Positions 6,689 to 9,743 of a DNA stretch of 9,743 nt are shown here, in pieces; position 1 is the first letter of the stretch; each line of letters begins with the position of its first letter. The translations under genes were made by a program, and so were the position numbers. The stretch is taken from contig JAIRPA010000047.1 of assembly GCA_031257235.1 (NCBI GenBank), positions 1 through 9,743 of the forward strand. Reading direction: 5' to 3'. Source of the DNA: Burkholderiales bacterium. Its GTDB lineage: Bacteria > Pseudomonadota > Gammaproteobacteria > Burkholderiales > Casimicrobiaceae. Under the pieces are notes generated by a model, which did no database searches, was not told the DNA's origin, and saw nothing but the letters and a program-made list of their open reading frames with translations.

Positions 6689-7174
6689 TTACATTTCGTT
6701 TTTCTTTTCATAGTTTGGGGTTCGATTTTTAAGCTCATCACTAATGCGATAGATGTAGGTTTTTGCAACCGTTCTGTTAAACAATTCATCAACATTGATA
6801 TTTATTGACTTCTCGGTTCTGAATTTTAAAACATTATCTTTGCCAAATCCAAGTACGGCGGTAAATTTTACTTGTCCTTTTTGCCACGGCACCCCGTAAA
6901 ATCTGATTGAGGCAAGCCCCGCATCAGCGCCACCTAGAAGAAATTTGGTTTTTGCTTCGTCTTTACTTATTTTAAACTTGACACGCTTTGATCCTGCGCT
7001 CATCGAGGCATGCCCCTCTGAATCTACCTCAAAAAAGAACTCCCCTGCGCCTATAGATAGCGTCATTTCTTCCGTTAAACCCTTGTCTTTAGAATAAGAA
7101 TATTCGAGCAGGCTTGTAATCTGTAGCTTGAGCTCAACAGGATCGGTTGAAAAAATTGGTTGATTATCTGCCAT
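6689..7174 (-). CDS. Unrecognised 161-aa protein encoded after hcp
   Basis: I do not recognise this family. The protein has no signal peptide, no membrane segment, no cysteine and a single Trp (97). Alternating hydrophobic/polar stretches (44-51, 64-70, 101-109, 114-128) suggest a mostly beta fold, and the C-terminus (residues 134-161) is polar, probably helical and rich in Lys, Arg and Glu. Reality as a gene is well supported: AAGGGGA (7181-7187) overlaps the hcp stop and sits 6 nt from the ATG, with 11 nt between the genes, and the lipoprotein gene follows after 9 nt. Position directly behind hcp is where type VI cargo effectors, adaptors or specialised Hcp partners are often encoded, so a cytosolic secretion-linked role is a reasonable guess. 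No toxin catalytic motif is visible. Like the next gene it is AT-rich compared with aceBAK. Confidence 0.8.
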   Translation of the reverse strand: MADNQPIFSTDPVELKLQITSLLEYSYSKDKGLTEEMTLSIGAGEFFFEVDSEGHASMSAGSKRVKFKISKDEAKTKFLLGGADAGLASIRFYGVPWQKGQVKFTAVLGFGKDNVLKFRTEKSININVDELFNRTVAKTYIYRISDELKNRTPNYEKKNEM

Positions 7175-7185
7175 GATTATTCCCC

Positions 7186-7689
7186 TTATACGCTGTAAGT
7201 TTTATCGTTTTTCGTCAAGCTCCAAGCTCCTTGTGTCACGCCGGACAGTCCACCGCCACCGGACTGCTTGGAGTATTTCCACTGAATAGAGGCGTATTTA
7301 AGCTCAAAGACCTCAAACGGCGAGGATACTTCGGGAACATAAGAACGAATCGACGAGATAATGACGTGCTTCATCTTGATCTCAAGGTATTTCACGCGGT
7401 TGCCTTCACCGTCGGCGCGGAAAAATTCTACGGTGACTTCGTCAAACGTTGTGCCACCCGATAAGTGTTGATACAAAAGCGGGCTGGATAAATCAAGCAG
7501 CTTATGAAACACCATCGGCGCATGTTCGGTGCGCTCGGACGTGTGACCGCCGGCCGTGGAGGCGGTGACGGAGCGGGGTTGTTTTAAAGTGGATTCCCAA
7601 AAATCCACCTCGATCCAACCAGCGTGGTCTTTGTCCATGGACTCCGAATTTACGGTTGGATTGTCAAATTTTAAATAAATATCTTTCAT
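7186..7689 (-). CDS. hcp: Hcp family type VI secretion tube protein
   Basis: 167 aa, the usual Hcp size. Hcp hexamers stack into the inner tube fired by the type VI secretion system, and also carry small effectors in the lumen. Recognisable Hcp features in order: an N-terminal beta strand (MKDIYLKFDN), DHAGWIEVDFWE at 21-32, SSPLLYQHLSGG at 68-79, VEFFRADGEGNRVKYLEIKMKHVIISSI at about 87-114 (the usual central strands), and a C-terminal WKYSK...GAWSLTKN ending. No extended C-terminal toxin domain is fused. GGGGAG at 7698-7703 lies 8 nt before the ATG. It is the first gene of a three-gene operon; no vgrG, sheath or baseplate genes are in the window, so it is an orphan hcp locus here. Family identification is by remembered pattern, not a search. 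Confidence 0.85.
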   Translation of the reverse strand: MKDIYLKFDNPTVNSESMDKDHAGWIEVDFWESTLKQPRSVTASTAGGHTSERTEHAPMVFHKLLDLSSPLLYQHLSGGTTFDEVTVEFFRADGEGNRVKYLEIKMKHVIISSIRSYVPEVSSPFEVFELKYASIQWKYSKQSGGGGLSGVTQGAWSLTKNDKTYSV

Positions 7690-7880
7690 TGAAACGGCTC
7701 CCCAAATTTAGGTAAGTTAAAGATTTGCTTCATTTTTTGAGCACTCCCATCAATTTCCTGAAAAATACGCCTTCGCCATGCGGCGCGGACGCGGTTAAAA
7801 AGAACGGTTTCGCTCAAAAAACAAGCGTAAGAGGCATGCTATCACAGATTGTTACCGATGATGGCGGGTTATTGTTCTTG
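7690..7880 (-). promoter_or_regulatory. Presumed hcp promoter and leader region
   Basis: About 190 nt of non-repeat sequence between hcp and repeat region B must hold the hcp promoter if transcription starts nearby. I find no convincing sigma-70 pair and no sigma-54 GG-N10-GC motif. TTTTTTGAGC (7733-7742) and GCTCAAAAAA (7812-7821) are a perfect 10-bp inverted repeat 69 nt apart, which could close a long stem in the leader RNA. Confidence 0.3.
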
Positions 7881-7887
7881 GGTTTCA

Positions 7888-7908
7888 GGAATCAGAGGTC
7901 AGGGATCA
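7888..7908 (-). repeat. Heptamer tandem repeat, 3 units
   Basis: Minus-strand units TGATCCC, TGACCTC, TGATTCC. It sits at the region-B border facing hcp, as the 5065-5085 cluster sits at the region-A border facing aceK. Confidence 0.6.
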
Positions 7909-7914
7909 GTGCGT

Positions 7915-7948
7915 CGTCATTGCGGACTTGATCCGCAATCCGGTTTTA
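7915..7948 (+). repeat. 34-bp hairpin repeat, second copy
   Basis: Identical to 5334-5367, same orientation. Stem TTGCGGA/TCCGCAA with loop CTTGA. In region A it is followed by the palindrome and A6/T6 hairpin; here those are absent and the GGGA hairpin follows after about 12 nt. Confidence 0.85.
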
Positions 7949-7960
7949 TCGCATTTACCG

Positions 7961-7980
7961 GGAGGGGCTTGTCCCGTCCC
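7961..7980. repeat. Decayed GGGACGGGC hairpin
   Basis: GGAGGGGC...GTCCCGTCCC is an imperfect version of the hairpin at 5456-5475, in the same place before the two-hairpin repeat. Confidence 0.45.
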
Positions 7981-7995
7981 GAAACAGCAAATGAT

Positions 7996-8055
7996 GCAAA
8001 CCCCCGGCTACTTCGTAGCCACCCCCTTTTATAAAGGGGGCTTGGATTCTGCGAC
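7996..8055 (+). repeat. Two-hairpin repeat, second copy
   Basis: 60 bp nearly identical to 5483-5543. Stems GGCTAC/GTAGCC and CCCCCTTT/AAAGGGGG, then TTGGATTCTGCGAC. Confidence 0.9.
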
Positions 8056-8064
8056 AACACTCGG

Positions 8065-8094
8065 CGCCCAAAAGTAAACCCCTACTTTTGGGCG
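8065..8094. repeat. Palindrome module, copy 3
   Basis: Perfect 12-bp arms CGCCCAAAAGTA (8065-8076) and TACTTTTGGGCG (8083-8094), loop AACCCC. It opens composite unit 3. Confidence 0.8.
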
Positions 8095-8107
8095 GTAAAA
8101 GTTACCC

Positions 8108-8137
8108 AAAAAGCACCGGCAAAGCCCGATACTTTTT
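8108..8137. terminator. Terminator-like hairpin of unit 3
   Basis: AAAAAG (8108-8113) pairs with CTTTTT (8132-8137), with an inner GGC/GCC stem (8118-8120/8124-8126) around AAA. The stem is imperfect. It is followed by TGTAGGGAAAGGCGG, as the hairpin at 5172 is followed by TGTAGGAAAGGCGG. Confidence 0.45.
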
Positions 8138-8154
8138 TGTAGGGAAAGGCGGCG

Positions 8155-8184
8155 CGGGACGCCGAGGGCGGCGTCCCCTACTGA
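8155..8184 (-). repeat. GGGACG hairpin shared by units 3 and 4
   Basis: Reverse complement of 5251-5280, all 30 bases. Stem GGGACGCCG (8156-8164)/CGGCGTCCC (8169-8177). Being palindromic, it ends unit 3 on the plus strand and unit 4 on the minus strand. Confidence 0.85.
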
Positions 8185-8230
8185 TTCCTGACCTCTGATT
8201 ACTGATCCCTGATTCCCGATTCCCGATTGG
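8182..8230 (+). repeat. Heptamer tandem repeat, 7 units
   Basis: Seven consecutive 7-bp units: TGATTCC, TGACCTC, TGATTAC, TGATCCC, TGATTCC, CGATTCC, CGATTGG. It is the longest heptamer run in the window and sits inside composite unit 4. Confidence 0.8.
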
Positions 8231-8291
8231 AGGCGCGGTGTGCTTTCCGTCTTTCCTACAAAAAATCGTCGGGGTCCCCCCGCGATTTTTT
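8225..8291 (-). repeat. 67-bp element, inverted partner of 5172-5238
   Basis: Matches the reverse complement of 5172-5238 at 66 of 67 positions. It includes the A6/T6 hairpin (8260-8291), which on the minus strand is the first terminator-like structure after the pgsA stop, about 70 nt downstream. Confidence 0.9.
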
Positions 8292-8303
8292 GGTAATCAC
8301 TTC

Positions 8304-8333
8304 CGGCAAAAAGTAGGGGTTTACTTTTTGCCG
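8304..8333. repeat. Palindrome module, copy 4
   Basis: Perfect 12-bp arms CGGCAAAAAGTA (8304-8315) and TACTTTTTGCCG (8322-8333). The loop reads AACCCC on the minus strand, as in copy 3. It opens composite unit 4 in reverse orientation. Confidence 0.8.
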
Positions 8334-8359
8334 AACCCCTGAACCCCTGATAGCCTTTT

Positions 8360-8923
8360 CTACTTTTTAAAATACGGCGCGGCTAAACGCAGATAATGAA
8401 ACATCGACCACAGCGTTAAAAGCGCGGCAACCCACAGCGCGATAAGCCCCACGTGAGGCGTTGAGATTTTCGGGATCACCGGCTCAAACAGTAAAAGCGC
8501 GGTGATGGCGACCATTTGAGCCGCCGTTTTGATTTTGCCGATGGTCGCCACGGCAACGCTGCGCGTTTCGCCCAATTGCGCCATCCACTCCCGCAGGGCG
8601 GAAATCGTGATTTCCCGACCGATGATGATGATCGCCAAGTACGCCGGCGCGCGGTCTAAGTCCACCAACAAAATCAACGCCGCCGCCACGATCAGTTTGT
8701 CGGCGACAGGGTCTAAAAAAGCACCGAACCGACTGGTCAAACCCAAGGCACGCGCTAAATAACCGTCCAACCAATCCGTCAGTGCCGCCATGACAAAAAT
8801 GCCCGCGCCCAGCCAATTGCGCAAGGCGGGCGCCATCCATGAATCCGGCAGGTAATACACCGCCACCAAAATAGGAATCAGCGCGATGCGAAACCAAGTC
8901 AGTGCGGTCGGAATGTTAAACAT
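8360..8923 (-). CDS. pgsA: CDP-diacylglycerol-glycerol-3-phosphate 3-phosphatidyltransferase
   Basis: Inner-membrane enzyme that makes phosphatidylglycerophosphate from CDP-diacylglycerol and glycerol 3-phosphate, the committed step to phosphatidylglycerol and cardiolipin. The product is 187 aa, typical for the family. The complete CDP-alcohol phosphatidyltransferase motif is present: D50, D53-G54, A57-R58, then eight residues, G67, D71 and D75. Hydrophobic segments follow the family pattern (about 7-26, 38-50, 76-102, 132-150, 156-176). The start MFNIPTALTWFRI fits the family N-terminus, although no clear ribosome site precedes it. It lies 103 nt downstream of menE on the same strand. That gap has no gene and no strong hairpin, so cotranscription is possible. 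The stop is followed by repeat region B. Confidence 0.95.
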   Translation of the reverse strand: MFNIPTALTWFRIALIPILVAVYYLPDSWMAPALRNWLGAGIFVMAALTDWLDGYLARALGLTSRFGAFLDPVADKLIVAAALILLVDLDRAPAYLAIIIIGREITISALREWMAQLGETRSVAVATIGKIKTAAQMVAITALLLFEPVIPKISTPHVGLIALWVAALLTLWSMFHYLRLAAPYFKK

Positions 8924-9026
8924 TGAACAAAATCATCGTGGACAAAAGCGTTTGATGAAATTGTCGCATTTTTTGACGGCACATCAAAGTAAAACGTGAC
9001 CCTCCCCGCCAAGTCCGGGCAATCTT

Positions 9027-9743
9027 TTACTTTTTGGATACGCTTGAAGCGTCGTTGGCGTGCCTCTCTTCTACCCACGCCGCCAAACGACGACGCGAAA
9101 TTTTGATGCCCTCTTTTTTGAGTGTGTCAGGCAACGCGTAATAAGAGGTCGGCTGCTGATAAACCGCGAGCTTGTCTTTGACCCACTCGCGCAAACCTTC
9201 AAACGAAGCCTCGCCTTCAATCACCGCCACCGGACGCGCGCCGTATAAGGTATCGGGCACCGAGGTCACAAACGCCTGATCAACGTGAGGATGACGCGCC
9301 AACACTCGCTCAATGTCTTCGGGCTGCACGTTTTCTCCGCCGGAAATAAACATATGATCCAGCCTTCCCAAGACATGCAGCTCGCCCTCCACCCATTCGC
9401 CGCGATCGCGTGTGTGAAACCAACCTGCCTCATCGGTCATCGTCACGAGTTTGCCTTCCTGCCAATACCCTGACGCCAGCCCCGCGCCCCGCAATAAAAT
9501 CTCGCGCTTCTCCACCAAGACTTCCCGTCCGGACAATGGCGTGCCCACGCCATGCGTGGCGTTGGCGCGTTTGGCGCACACGGTGGACGCCATTTCGGTC
9601 AACCCATAGCCGCAATAACATTCGATCCCTAAACTTTCCGCGTGCGCCACCAAATCCGCCGGAATCTCCATTCCCCCCAATAAAACTTTTTTCACGTCGA
9701 TCTTCGTTTTAAGGGTATCGAATAATTTTCGCAATTGTGTCGG
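9027..9743 (-). CDS. menE: O-succinylbenzoate-CoA ligase, 3' part
   Basis: Cytosolic ANL-family adenylating enzyme that converts o-succinylbenzoate to its CoA thioester in menaquinone biosynthesis. The frame is open to the window edge and the upstream codons (Pro-Thr-Gln) continue the family sequence, so the gene is cut by the window, not truncated. About 238 C-terminal residues are visible, of some 450 in a full enzyme. Motifs in order: LLGGMEIP, the CYCGYGLTEMAST adenylation loop, the TRDRGEW and LGRLDHMFISGGENVQPEDIERVL hinge region, the KDKLAVYQQP stretch, and the GIKISRR end with the A10 catalytic Lys. The match to E. coli MenE, as I recall it, is close through GYGLTE, TRDRGE, VKDKLA and GIKISR, which argues for MenE over a generic acyl-CoA ligase. 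No other men genes are visible. Confidence 0.9.
   Translation of the reverse strand, partial: PTQLRKLFDTLKTKIDVKKVLLGGMEIPADLVAHAESLGIECYCGYGLTEMASTVCAKRANATHGVGTPLSGREVLVEKREILLRGAGLASGYWQEGKLVTMTDEAGWFHTRDRGEWVEGELHVLGRLDHMFISGGENVQPEDIERVLARHPHVDQAFVTSVPDTLYGARPVAVIEGEASFEGLREWVKDKLAVYQQPTSYYALPDTLKKEGIKISRRRLAAWVEERHANDASSVSKK

Larger units (their letters stand above)
7881..8359. other. Repeat-mosaic intergenic region B
   Basis: No credible gene. In order: inverted heptamers (7888-7908), the 34-bp hairpin repeat (7915-7948), a GGGA hairpin variant (7961-7980), the two-hairpin repeat (7996-8055), composite unit 3 (8065-8177), composite unit 4 in reverse (8333-8156), and GAACCCCT twice (8333-8348) just before the pgsA stop. 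The modules match region A at 5028-5671. Confidence 0.85.

Noticed and set aside
7690..7880. Sigma-54 promoter for hcp
   Set aside because: Looked for the TGGCAC-N5-TTGC pattern on the minus strand; no segment keeps both GG and GC at the right spacing.
7725..7931. Possible 68-aa plus-strand gene upstream of hcp
   Set aside because: No ribosome site or recognisable protein features, and it runs into the heptamer and 34-bp repeats.
5028..8359. CRISPR array or integron attC sites
   Set aside because: Repeat spacing is irregular, orientations are mixed, there are no unique spacers of constant length, and no cas, integrase or attC core sites (GTTRRRY) are organised around the genes.
9732..9734. 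TTG at 9734 as the true start of the minus-strand ligase gene
   Set aside because: The frame stays open to the window edge and upstream codons read Pro-Thr-Gln, continuing the MenE family sequence; it is an internal Leu codon.

Overview
The window comes from a bacterium, most likely a gammaproteobacterium. The evidence is a complete glyoxylate-bypass set in the order aceB-aceA-aceK with near-enterobacterial protein lengths, a MenE fragment that lines up closely with the E. coli enzyme, a PgsA and a type VI secretion Hcp protein. The genus cannot be named from the sequence.

Layout. (1) 14-5027, plus strand: malate synthase A, isocitrate lyase and isocitrate dehydrogenase kinase/phosphatase. 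aceB and aceA are 33 bp apart. aceA and aceK are separated by 340 bp packed with hairpins, including a probable terminator, so aceK is probably expressed less than aceBA. (2) 5028-5671 and 7690-8359: two intergenic regions of about 650 bp with no credible genes, built from the same small set of hairpin modules and 7-bp tandem repeats in different orders and orientations. (3) 5672-7689, minus strand, between those two regions: a tight three-gene operon of hcp, an unrecognised 161-aa protein and a TPR-repeat lipoprotein, ending in a clear intrinsic terminator. (4) 8360-9743, minus strand: pgsA (phosphatidylglycerophosphate synthase), preceded by the 3' part of menE (O-succinylbenzoate-CoA ligase), which runs off the window.

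How the genes work together. AceA splits isocitrate into glyoxylate and succinate, AceB condenses glyoxylate with acetyl-CoA to malate, and AceK sets the branch point by (de)phosphorylating isocitrate dehydrogenase. The hcp operon supplies the tube protein of a type VI secretion system and two partners of unknown role. The other secretion genes are not in the window. PgsA and MenE are housekeeping membrane-lipid and menaquinone functions.

Most notable observations. The repeats resolve into a composite unit: a 30-bp palindrome, then an A6/T6 terminator-like hairpin, then a GGGACG hairpin, with optional heptamers before the last. There are four copies, two in each region, and the two in the second region converge on one shared palindrome. 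A 67-bp segment of the unit (one mismatch) lies in inverted orientation on either side of the hcp operon. The operon's distal genes are visibly more AT-rich than the surrounding chromosome-type genes, so it may be an acquired or invertible module.
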